From the NCBI GenBank assembly GCA_947458985.1, contig CANHBA010000070.1:1-10686 (forward strand): a stretch of 10,686 bases of DNA, in the 5' to 3' direction. Positions within the stretch are counted from its first letter, which is position 1. Every line of letters begins with the position of its first letter. The DNA comes from Flavobacteriales bacterium. GTDB taxonomy: Bacteria; Bacteroidota; Bacteroidia; Flavobacteriales_D; Crocinitomicaceae. The translations under genes were made by a program, and so were the position numbers. Below are positions 1 to 5,927 of this stretch, piece by piece. A model generated the notes under the pieces. That model did not search any database. It saw nothing but the letters and a program-made list of their open reading frames with translations, and was not told the DNA's origin.

Positions 1-833
1 CCCACAGCGGGTCCTTTTCTGAGGATTTCAGCCAAACTCTTGAAAACACTTCCCGTGCCTTGCTCTTTACTGAATAAATAGGCCCAACCCGCGTCTTTGT
101 AAATGCAGGCCTCAAAACTTTGCCCAGCTGGTGCAATCCATTGATCGCCGTATAGGTTTCCACTGAGCAGGACTGGTAGTTGGTTGGAATGGTTATTTTG
201 TTGGACTTCCTTTTGGATCTGCTTGTAATTGGTTTCTATCTCATCAAGCAACTGTTGGGCTTCGTCGAACTGACCACATAAAGCCCCAAATAAGAGTACC
301 CATTCTGCCCTGGCCAAGGGAGTTTTTTCGCGCCATTCAAAATTGGCAATACTGAGCATGTTGGAAGGTAGTCTTTTGAGTTGTTGGCTCTCATTGCCAA
401 AACCGCTGTAAACCACCACTTGCGCTTTTCTTTGGAGTAATTTCTCAGCTGAAAAACCCAATTCTGTATTTAAATCTGCTATACGCTTGCGTTGAAGTAG
501 TCGTTTAACGCGAGAATCTAAGAGGTATTTAGCATTGGATACCGCGCAAATTTTTTCTTGCTGACCCAGCGCTGCAATCATGCCCACGTGGGTTGCACTG
601 AGTACCGCTATACGCGTATAGGGCTTATGGATTTGAAACACCTGTAGCTTGCGTTGTTGATCCGGATCGAGGATTTCGACCTTGTATCCTTTTTGGTTTT
701 TAAAAATGCGCAGGTACTGGCTGTGCTGGCATAAATTTTCCTTTTTTGAAAGCGCGTTTGTTTTTTGTTCTGAACAACCGAGTAGAAAAAAGAAAAAGAC
801 GAGACCAAAAAAATTAATAAGACTCCGAAACAT
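1..833 (-). CDS. Periplasmic substrate-binding lipoprotein of an ABC importer (BtuF/FepB-like), C-terminus cut by window edge
   Basis: An open frame of 277 complete codons runs from ATG at 833 to the left edge without a stop. Residues 1-20 form a lipoprotein signal: a Phe-rich hydrophobic core ending in the lipobox LLGC, with Cys20 as the lipidated residue. The body resembles the periplasmic binding protein family for iron-siderophore, haem or cobalamin uptake (Peripla_BP_2, helical-backbone fold). The first lobe starts near residue 74 (RIAVLSATHVGMIAALG), continues through AQVVVYSGFG (137-146) and a long linking helix (about 172-212). The second lobe starts at LPVLLSGNLYGDQW (219-232). Such proteins deliver ligand to an inner-membrane permease and ATPase, neither of which is visible. 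The start lies 20 bases inside the 3' end of panB, suggesting translational coupling at the distal end of the phoH-purC-panB operon. The ligand cannot be read from the sequence. Family call is confident; substrate unknown. Confidence 0.85.
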   Translation of the reverse strand, partial: MFRSLINFFGLVFFFFLLGCSEQKTNALSKKENLCQHSQYLRIFKNQKGYKVEILDPDQQRKLQVFQIHKPYTRIAVLSATHVGMIAALGQQEKICAVSNAKYLLDSRVKRLLQRKRIADLNTELGFSAEKLLQRKAQVVVYSGFGNESQQLKRLPSNMLSIANFEWREKTPLARAEWVLLFGALCGQFDEAQQLLDEIETNYKQIQKEVQQNNHSNQLPVLLSGNLYGDQWIAPAGQSFEACIYKDAGWAYLFSKEQGTGSVFKSLAEILRKGPAV

Positions 834-1632
834 TTGGAAAGTCGCCGGATTGGACATCTGCTTTGTAGTCTTGGAAGGCTTGCAGCATGTGTGCGTGAAG
901 GTTGTTGTATTTGCGTAAAAAACGCGGATTGAATTCGTTGTTGATGCCAAGCATGTCGTGGATCACGAGTACTTGGCCGTCTACGCCTCCTCCTGCACCG
1001 ATGCCAATCACTGGAATTTGCACCATTTGGGCAACCTGCGCGGCAAGTGAAGCCGGAATTTTTTCGAGAACAATTGCAAAACACCCTACTTCTTCCAAGG
1101 CTTTGGCATCGGCAATAAGGCGTGCAGCTTCTTCCTCTTCTTTGGCGCGCACCACATAAGTTCCGAACTTATAAATGGACTGCGGCGTGAGGCCGAGGTG
1201 CCCCATGACGGGAATACCTGCAGTAAGAATGCGGCGAACGGAGTCGAGGATTTCGGCGCCACCTTCCATCTTGACGGCATGGCCGCCGGATTCTTTCATG
1301 ATTTTGATGGCGCTCGACAAAGCTTCTTTTGAATTGCCTTGGTAAGAACCGAAAGGCATGTCGACCACAACCAATGAACGTTGTACGGCACGCACCACAC
1401 TAGACGCGTGGTAAATCATTTGATCGAGGGTAATGGGCAAGGTGGTTTCATGACCAGCCATGACATTTGAAGCTGAGTCGCCGACGAGAATGACGTCTAT
1501 GCCAGCTTCGTCTACGATGCGCGCCATGGAGTAATCATAGGCGGTAAGCATCGAGATTTTTTGACCCGCATGCTTCATTTCCTGAAGTGTATGGGTCGTT
1601 ATTTTTTTGGGTGCAGCTGCGTGTACAGACAT
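814..1632 (-). CDS. panB: 3-methyl-2-oxobutanoate hydroxymethyltransferase (ketopantoate hydroxymethyltransferase)
   Basis: PanB makes ketopantoate from alpha-ketoisovalerate and 5,10-methylene-tetrahydrofolate, the first committed step of pantothenate and coenzyme A synthesis, in the cytoplasm. The 272-residue length is normal for this TIM-barrel family. Residues matching the known magnesium and substrate ligands are present: Asp52 in LVGDSASNVMAGHETTLPIT, Asp91 in VVDMPFGSY, Glu123 in KMEGG, and the catalytic glutamate Glu190 in VLEKIP. GHLGLTPQS (144-152) and PVIGIGAGGGVDGQ (207-220) are also family signatures. The ATG at 1632 follows the purC stop by 3 bases and no Shine-Dalgarno sequence is visible, as is usual in Bacteroidota. 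Its 3' end overlaps the lipoprotein gene by 20 bases. No panC or panD is in view. No damage is visible and the enzyme should be active. Confidence 0.97.
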   Translation of the reverse strand: MSVHAAAPKKITTHTLQEMKHAGQKISMLTAYDYSMARIVDEAGIDVILVGDSASNVMAGHETTLPITLDQMIYHASSVVRAVQRSLVVVDMPFGSYQGNSKEALSSAIKIMKESGGHAVKMEGGAEILDSVRRILTAGIPVMGHLGLTPQSIYKFGTYVVRAKEEEEAARLIADAKALEEVGCFAIVLEKIPASLAAQVAQMVQIPVIGIGAGGGVDGQVLVIHDMLGINNEFNPRFLRKYNNLHAHMLQAFQDYKADVQSGDFPNVSESY

Positions 1633-1635
1633 AGT

Positions 1636-2580
1636 TTAGTTGTTTTGCAAGTAAGCATTGACGTTATTTTCAATGCGGGCAACGATATTCTGGGTGTCAG
1701 ACTTTTCAAAAGAAAGACCGGTGATGCGCTCGTAAAGTTCGATGTAGCGCTCAGAGATGGTTTCAATGAAGTCGTCGGGCATGAAAGGCATTTGCTGCCC
1801 ATCTAAGCCTTGGAAGCCATTTTCGATGAGCCACTGACGTACAAACTCTTTAGAAAGTTGCTTTTGTGCTTCGCTGTTTGCTTGGCGCGCTTCATAGCCT
1901 TCGGCATAGAAGTAACGCGAAGAGTCTGGGGTATGGATTTCGTCGATGAGCGTAACTACGCCATTGTGTAAGCCGAATTCGTATTTGGTATCGACTAGTA
2001 TGAGCCCGCGCGCTGCAGCCATTTGCGTACCGCGTTCAAAGAGCGCATGGGTGTATTGCTCCATTTGGGCGTAGATTTCAGGTGAAACCAAACCGCGGGC
2101 AAGGATGTCTTCTCTGGAAATGTCTTCGTCGTGACCTTCGTCTGCTTTGGTGGCTGGGGTAATGATAGGTGCTGGCAAACGGTCGTTTTCTTTGAGACCT
2201 TCAGGCAAAGCAACTCCACAGAGCATTCGCTTGCCGGCATTGTATTCTCTGGCGGCATGCCCCGCTAAGTATCCGCGAATAACCATTTCGATGCGGATAG
2301 GCTCACAAGCCACACCAATTGCAACTGCGGGGTCTGGTGTGGCAACCAACCAATTGGGCACGATGTCTTTGGTGGCATTTAAAAACATTGTGGCCACTTG
2401 ATTGAGCACTTGGCCTTTGAAAGGAATTCCTTTAGGAAGAATGTGGTCGAAAGCCGAAATTCTGTCAGAGGCGACCATCACGAGCAGGCCGTTGTCTAGG
2501 GTATAGACATCGCGGACCTTACCGTTATAAACTTTGGTTTGACCTTGAAACTGAAATGAATTACTGGTGAGGGCTTGCAT
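1636..2580 (-). CDS. purC: Phosphoribosylaminoimidazole-succinocarboxamide synthase (SAICAR synthetase), long form
   Basis: PurC joins CAIR to aspartate using ATP, giving SAICAR in de novo purine synthesis; it is cytosolic. At 314 residues it is the longer type shared by Bacteroidota and fungi rather than the roughly 237-residue E. coli type. Visible motifs in order are GKVRDVY (20-26, nucleotide-binding loop), SDRISAFD (38-45), SAICAR synthetase signature 1 around IRIEMVIRGYLAGHA (95-109), the TPATKADEGHDEDIS segment (141-155), and signature 2 LVDTKYEFG (195-203) followed by LIDEIHTPDSSRY (211-223). The ATG at 2580 lies 16 bases after the phoH stop, and panB starts 3 bases after the purC stop, so co-transcription is likely. 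No PUR-box or purine riboswitch is visible in the gap, so any control must act at the operon promoter upstream of phoH or after transcription. Confidence 0.97.
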   Translation of the reverse strand: MQALTSNSFQFQGQTKVYNGKVRDVYTLDNGLLVMVASDRISAFDHILPKGIPFKGQVLNQVATMFLNATKDIVPNWLVATPDPAVAIGVACEPIRIEMVIRGYLAGHAAREYNAGKRMLCGVALPEGLKENDRLPAPIITPATKADEGHDEDISREDILARGLVSPEIYAQMEQYTHALFERGTQMAAARGLILVDTKYEFGLHNGVVTLIDEIHTPDSSRYFYAEGYEARQANSEAQKQLSKEFVRQWLIENGFQGLDGQQMPFMPDDFIETISERYIELYERITGLSFEKSDTQNIVARIENNVNAYLQNN

Positions 2581-2596
2581 AAATAGGGTTTGAATA

Positions 2597-3610
2597 TTAG
2601 GAGTTTTGTTTTTTATTTTTTTCTTGGGCGTCGAGTTTGGCCTGTTTGTCGAGCTTTTCTTGGTGCTCGGCTACATCAAATGCCTCAATAATTTGCTTGA
2701 CCAAGCGGTGGCGAATGACGTCTGACTGACCCAAGCGCACAATTTTGATATCGTTGATGTCGTGGAGGACGTCTAGCGCATAAGACAAGCCCGAACGCTG
2801 ACGCGAGGGGAGGTCTACCTGAGACATGTCGCCGGTAATGACAAATTTGGCGGTCATGCCCATGCGGGTCAGGAACATTTTCATTTGCATTTGGGTCGTG
2901 TTTTGGGCTTCGTCTAAAATGACAAATGCTTTGTCAAGCGTTCGGCCGCGCATGAACGCAAGCGGCGCAATTTCAATGACGCCAAATTCGATCATGTCGG
3001 CGAGTTTTTCAGCTGGGATCATGTCGCGGAGTGCGTCGTAGAGCGGCATGAGGTAAGGATCGAGCTTTTCTTTGAGGTCGCCGGGTAAGAAGCCGAGGTT
3101 TTCACCGGCCTCAACTGCTGGGCGCGTGAGAATGATGCGCTTCACTTCTTTGGCCTTCAAGGCCCTCACAGCCATGGCAACAGCTGTGTAGGTTTTACCC
3201 GTACCAGCTGGCCCAACGGCAAAAACCATATCGGACTCGAGAACTGCCTGAACCAACTTTTTTTGATTGACGGTGCGCGCTTTGATCTTGACACCGCCGT
3301 TGCCGTGCACGAGTGTTTCGGAGCCGTCGTCTTGAGAGAGCATTTTAGCGCCGTCTTGCAACATAAGGTTGTCGATGTTGTTCTCGGTGAGGCTATTGTA
3401 GGTGTGGTAATGTTGAACGATCAAAGAGAATTTGCGCTCGAATTCGTCCATGACTTCGTCGTCACCTGTCAAAGTGAGTTCGTTACCGCGTGCAACGACT
3501 TTGAGCTTTGGAAAGAAACTCTTGATGTGCTTGAGATGCGCATTGTTGATGCCGTAAATTTCAGCCGGATTAAGGCCTTCAATGCTGATCTGACGTTGAC
3601 CTGAACTCAA
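2597..3610 (-). CDS. phoH: PhoH-family ATPase, TTG start
   Basis: This 337-residue protein is a PhoH/YbeZ-type P-loop ATPase, a cytoplasmic family linked to RNA metabolism and often partnered with the endonuclease YbeY; the exact substrate is not settled. A small N-terminal domain (about 1-110) precedes the ATPase core. Walker A is GPAGTGKT (133-140), Walker B is FVILDEAQN (229-237), LTRPAVEAGENLGFLPGD (161-178) is a family signature, FVITGD (256-261) fits a sensor strand, and DVIRHRLVK (297-305) is near the end. The tail after about 315 is Lys/Gln-rich and probably disordered. The only start that keeps the conserved N-terminus (SIEGLNPAEIYG) is TTG at 3610: an in-frame TAG lies upstream and the next ATG is Met54. 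It is the first gene of the minus-strand operon with purC, panB and a lipoprotein gene. Confidence 0.95.
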   Translation of the reverse strand: MSSGQRQISIEGLNPAEIYGINNAHLKHIKSFFPKLKVVARGNELTLTGDDEVMDEFERKFSLIVQHYHTYNSLTENNIDNLMLQDGAKMLSQDDGSETLVHGNGGVKIKARTVNQKKLVQAVLESDMVFAVGPAGTGKTYTAVAMAVRALKAKEVKRIILTRPAVEAGENLGFLPGDLKEKLDPYLMPLYDALRDMIPAEKLADMIEFGVIEIAPLAFMRGRTLDKAFVILDEAQNTTQMQMKMFLTRMGMTAKFVITGDMSQVDLPSRQRSGLSYALDVLHDINDIKIVRLGQSDVIRHRLVKQIIEAFDVAEHQEKLDKQAKLDAQEKNKKQNS

Positions 3611-3701
3611 TTTATTTGGTGGTTTTTTGAAGGGTTTCTAACGATTTCAATTACTTTTGGTAAAATTATAAATTTCTGAGCACAAAGTTGCCTTCTCAGC
3701 T
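3611..3701. promoter_or_regulatory. Divergent intergenic region with weak Bacteroidota-type promoter boxes
   Basis: This 91-base AT-rich gap separates the divergently transcribed phoH operon and the SAM hydrolase-family gene, so it should hold both promoters. On the minus strand, TAATTTTA (plus coordinates 3661-3668) is one base off the Bacteroidota -7 box TAnnTTTG. A TTTG lies 14 bases further upstream (minus-strand reading), closer than the usual spacing of about 19. On the plus strand, TAAATTTC (3669-3676) also matches seven of eight positions, with TTTTG at 3655-3659 too close to be a good -33 element. Boxes and start points are therefore tentative. No riboswitch or clear operator is visible. 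Confidence 0.4.
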
Positions 3702-4553
3702 ATGCAAATCATTACGCTCACTACAGACAACGGCTACCACGACTACTACGTAGCAGCCATCAAAGGAAAGCTCTTTCAAGCATTCCCTGCAGCGCACGTG
3801 ATCGACGTCAGTCATGGCATCACTCCCTTCAATATTAGAGAAGCTGCTTTTCAGTTGCGTTGTTGCTTTGAGGAATTCCCTGCAGGCACCATTCACCTTA
3901 TCGGCGTAGACAGCGAACCACAATTCGAAGCGCAAAAAGAACGCTACCCTGGTATTCTCAAATTCAAAGACCAATACTTCATTTGCAACGACAACGGATT
4001 TTTTGGTAGCTTTTTAGAAGAAGACTTTCCAGACGAATTCTACCTCTACACCGCTATCAAAACACAGCCCGAGGCTTGGCGCTTCACCACCAAAAATTGT
4101 TTCATCGACCTCGCGCAGCGCATTGCCAATAAAGAAGCACTATCCAGTTTTTGTGAAGTTTCGCGCACTTACAAACGTGCGTTCGATCAAAAGCCAGCCA
4201 TTGATCAGCTACTTATTCGCGGCATCGTTATCCATATCGATAGCTTTGGCAACCTCATCACCAATATTACAAAATCCGATTTCGAACGTTTCGGAAACGA
4301 CATCCCCTTCATCATCAAGTATCAAAAGAAAGAATACTTCATCGATGAAATTTCACCAACCTATAACGCGGTGTCTCAGGGCGAACGCGTGGCGATATTC
4401 AACAGCTCAGGTCGCTTAGAAATTGCCATTAACCGCGGTGCCAACGATGGTTTTGGCGGGGCTAGCAAATTATTTGGCATGCGCATCGGCGACCCCGTTC
4501 ACATAGAATTCACGCCACAAGGATCCAAAGAAAACATCCAATCATTGTTCTGA
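3702..4553 (+). CDS. SAM hydroxide adenosyltransferase-family protein (DUF62), probable S-adenosylmethionine hydrolase
   Basis: The 283-residue protein matches the DUF62 / SAM_adeno_trans family, whose studied members split S-adenosylmethionine with water or hydroxide into adenosine and methionine and which is related to the fluorinase and chlorinase. In order are seen TLTTDNG (6-11), YYVAAIKGKL (15-24), VIDVSHGI (33-40), FNIREAAF (43-50), HLIGVDSE (65-72), CNDNGFFG (95-102), the C-terminal domain strand HIDSFGNLITNI (178-189), and FNSSGRLEIAINRG (233-246). It is presumably cytosolic; no signal is seen. Compared with the canonical VxDPGVGTxR and FHGRDIFAP segments, this sequence keeps the Asp (Asp70) but has no Arg seven residues later and no clear His equivalent, so the catalytic call is less sure than the family call. 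The stop overlaps the start of the next gene (TGATG), implying coupled translation. Confidence 0.88.
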   Translation: MQIITLTTDNGYHDYYVAAIKGKLFQAFPAAHVIDVSHGITPFNIREAAFQLRCCFEEFPAGTIHLIGVDSEPQFEAQKERYPGILKFKDQYFICNDNGFFGSFLEEDFPDEFYLYTAIKTQPEAWRFTTKNCFIDLAQRIANKEALSSFCEVSRTYKRAFDQKPAIDQLLIRGIVIHIDSFGNLITNITKSDFERFGNDIPFIIKYQKKEYFIDEISPTYNAVSQGERVAIFNSSGRLEIAINRGANDGFGGASKLFGMRIGDPVHIEFTPQGSKENIQSLF

Positions 4554-4852
4554 TGCTCGTACGTGTAGTGAAAATGAAATTTGAAGCGCAGCACCTTTCT
4601 GCTTTTCTCGCTCATTTTGAAAGCGTCAAATGGCAAGTTGCGCAGTTTGAGGGGTGTAATGGCATGCAATTGCTCCAAGACAAAAATGATCCTTGCCTTA
4701 TTTTCACCTATTCGATTTGGCAATCTGAACAAGATTTAGACCGTTACAGACAGTCCGAACTCTTTGCCTCTATTTGGCCGAAAATCAAGCCCTGGTTTGC
4801 CCAAAAGGCCGAAGCTTGGAGCTTAAATCAAAATTTTAACGGATTTATTTGA
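4553..4852 (+). CDS. ABM-fold (antibiotic biosynthesis monooxygenase-like) small protein
   Basis: This 99-residue protein resembles the dimeric ferredoxin-like alpha/beta barrel family that includes quinol monooxygenases and haem-degrading enzymes. The visible pattern is typical: a first beta strand MLVRVVKMKF (1-10), a helix (about 12-31), a second strand region around CNGMQLLQDKNDPCLIFTYS (35-54), the Trp of SIWQSEQDLDRYRQSELF (54-71), and a final helix and strand ending in KAEAWSLN (84-91). No cofactor site can be assigned because these enzymes often use none. Its ATG shares one base with the stop of the SAM hydrolase-family gene (TGATG), so the two are likely translated together. From memory, close pairing of these two families occurs in other Bacteroidota, but no shared function is established. 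The stop codon sits inside an inverted repeat (4846-4876). The fold call is good; the reaction is unknown. Confidence 0.8.
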   Translation: MLVRVVKMKFEAQHLSAFLAHFESVKWQVAQFEGCNGMQLLQDKNDPCLIFTYSIWQSEQDLDRYRQSELFASIWPKIKPWFAQKAEAWSLNQNFNGFI

Positions 4853-4876
4853 GAAAAATAGTGTAAAACTCAAATA
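4846..4876 (+). repeat. Perfect 8-bp inverted repeat spanning the end of the ABM gene
   Basis: TATTTGAG (4846-4853) and CTCAAATA (4869-4876) are perfect reverse complements separated by a 15-base A-rich spacer. The left arm contains the TGA stop of the ABM-fold gene. No T-run follows the right arm, so it is not a standard intrinsic terminator. It lies 7-37 bases upstream of the candidate cold-shock promoter box, so it could be an operator, an mRNA 3'-end stabiliser, or chance in AT-rich DNA. Confidence 0.4.
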
Positions 4877-4882
4877 GGTCCT

Positions 4883-4890
4883 TACCTTTA
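4883..4890 (+). promoter_or_regulatory. Candidate -7 box of the cold-shock gene promoter
   Basis: TACCTTTA matches seven of eight positions of the Bacteroidota -7 consensus TAnnTTTG and lies 20 bases before the cold-shock ATG at 4911. This would give a very short leader, unlike the long cspA leader of enteric bacteria. No TTTG or TTG element is found about 19 bases upstream; the nearest TTTG (4848-4851) is 31 bases away. The call is tentative. Confidence 0.3.
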
Positions 4891-4910
4891 CCGAAATTAA
4901 TATTATTAGA

Positions 4911-5102
4911 ATGAGTAAAGGACATGTAAAATTTTTCAACGAAACCAAAGGTTTTGGCTTTATTGTTGAAGAAGACACGAACAAAGAGTATTTTGTTCAT
5001 GTTACCGGTTTGGTAGACAAAATCAAAGAAAATGACGAAGTTGAATTCGAATTGCAAGAAGGCCGTAAAGGCTTGAACGCTGTGAATGTGAAACAAGCAT
5101 AA
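4911..5102 (+). CDS. Cold-shock domain protein (CspA family)
   Basis: A complete single cold-shock domain of 63 residues, a five-stranded OB-fold RNA and single-strand DNA chaperone of the cytoplasm. RNP1 is KGFGFI (13-18) and RNP2 lies at EYFVHV (26-31), where the more usual form is IFVHFS. The N-terminal GHVKFFNETKG and the C-terminal EGRKGLNAVNVK (50-61) are typical of Bacteroidota members. The gene appears to be transcribed alone: 58 bases separate it from the ABM gene and a strong terminator follows the stop by 18 bases. The leader is AT-rich and too short to show a CspA-type thermosensor. Whether it is cold-induced or constitutive cannot be judged from the sequence. Confidence 0.95.
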   Translation: MSKGHVKFFNETKGFGFIVEEDTNKEYFVHVTGLVDKIKENDEVEFELQEGRKGLNAVNVKQA

Positions 5103-5120
5103 TAAAGATTGAGTGTATCT

Positions 5121-5150
5121 AAAATTCCCGCCCCACAAGGCGGGAATTTT
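5121..5150 (+). terminator. Strong intrinsic terminator after the cold-shock gene
   Basis: A perfect 12-bp stem is formed by AAAATTCCCGCC (5121-5132) and GGCGGGAATTTT (5139-5150) around a six-base loop CCACAA. The GC-rich centre is flanked by A and T runs, with TTTTCGTTTAT continuing downstream. The 18-base distance from the cold-shock stop fits the end of that transcript. The symmetric A/T flanks mean it could also act in the other direction, but no convergent gene lies nearby. Confidence 0.9.
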
Positions 5151-5167
5151 CGTTTATAGATATTTGT

Positions 5168-5175
5168 TAAATTTG
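5168..5175 (+). promoter_or_regulatory. Consensus -7 box (TAnnTTTG) of the gldF-gldG promoter
   Basis: TAAATTTG is an exact match to the Bacteroidota sigma-A -7 element TAnnTTTG and lies 17 bases before the gldF ATG at 5193. The position 16-17 bases upstream holds only TTTTC (5147-5151), a weak -33 match that overlaps the 3' arm of the preceding terminator. If used, transcription would start near 5180-5185 with a leader of about 10 bases. Its placement right after a terminator supports an independent gldFG transcript. Confidence 0.5.
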
Positions 5176-5192
5176 ACAACTCAACTTTTACT

Positions 5193-5924
5193 ATGCGCGC
5201 CTTATTCTTAAAAGAAATTTCGAGTTTCCTGAGTTCCATTATCGGGTATGTGTTCATCCTCATCTACCTGATTGCCTGCGGACTCTTTCACTGGATCCTC
5301 TCCTACAACACCAACTTACTTGAAGGTTCCACCGCAGACCTCATCCCGTTTTTTAATATGTCTCCAGTGATCTTTCTGATCCTGATTCCAGCCATCACCA
5401 TGCGTTCCATTGCAGAAGAACGTCGAACGGGCACCATCGAACTACTCCTCACCCGCCCAATTTCAGATTTTCAGCTCATTTTTGCCAAGTATCTTGCAGG
5501 GGTCGCCTTGGTTTTTGTGGCTATTTTACCTACGCTCGTTTATTTGGTCAGTATGTATTACCTCGGTAAACCTATTGGCAACATCGATTTAGGCGCCACC
5601 TTCACCTCTTACATTGGCTTGTTACTTTTGGGTGCAGCTTTTGTATCGATTGGAATGTTTGCCTCCGCACTCACCCACAGTCAAATTGTTGCGTTTATAC
5701 TCGCGATGTTCTTGTGTTGGGTTTTTTACGACGGTTTTGAATTACTTGGCAATTTCAGTCAAATTGGGGGCTTAGATTACCTCATTAAATATATTGGTAT
5801 TGCTTTTCATTATGAGGCCATCAAAAAAGGTGTCATCGACACCAGCGACATCCTTTATTTTTTAAGTCTGAATGCCCTCTTCTTAGTGGCTTCGCTCACT
5901 GTTCTTAAATCGCTCAAAAAGTAA
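5193..5924 (+). CDS. gldF: Gliding motility ABC transporter permease GldF
   Basis: The 243-residue protein is an ABC-2-type permease with about six membrane segments (roughly 15-35, 55-72, 99-120, 138-160, 165-180 and 220-237). The cytoplasmic coupling segment is conserved as EERRTGTIELLLTRPIS (75-91), a hallmark of this permease class and of GldF. In Flavobacterium johnsoniae GldF, GldG and the ATPase GldA form an ABC complex needed for gliding; the transported substrate is unknown, and some gliding Bacteroidota lack the complex. gldG follows after 3 bases (TAA CGC ATG), so the two are surely co-transcribed. No gldA is in the window, consistent with its usual unlinked location. The first in-frame ATG gives a normal N-terminus (MRALFLKEISSFLSSIIGY). 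The gene looks intact. Confidence 0.95.
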   Translation: MRALFLKEISSFLSSIIGYVFILIYLIACGLFHWILSYNTNLLEGSTADLIPFFNMSPVIFLILIPAITMRSIAEERRTGTIELLLTRPISDFQLIFAKYLAGVALVFVAILPTLVYLVSMYYLGKPIGNIDLGATFTSYIGLLLLGAAFVSIGMFASALTHSQIVAFILAMFLCWVFYDGFELLGNFSQIGGLDYLIKYIGIAFHYEAIKKGVIDTSDILYFLSLNALFLVASLTVLKSLKK

Positions 5925-5927
5925 CGC

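Noticed and set aside
608..1084. Minus-strand open frame of 158 codons inside panB and the lipoprotein gene
   Set aside because: It overlaps two well-recognised genes on the same strand in another frame, is Arg/Ser/Cys-rich low-complexity, and shows no family features.
3696..3974. Minus-strand frame of 92 codons opposite the SAM hydrolase-family gene start
   Set aside because: It is fully antisense to a conserved gene and resembles no known protein.
4853..4910. Long CspA-type cold-responsive leader before the cold-shock gene
   Set aside because: Only 58 bases are available and the likely promoter box lies 20 bases from the ATG, so there is no room for the structured leader known from enteric cspA.
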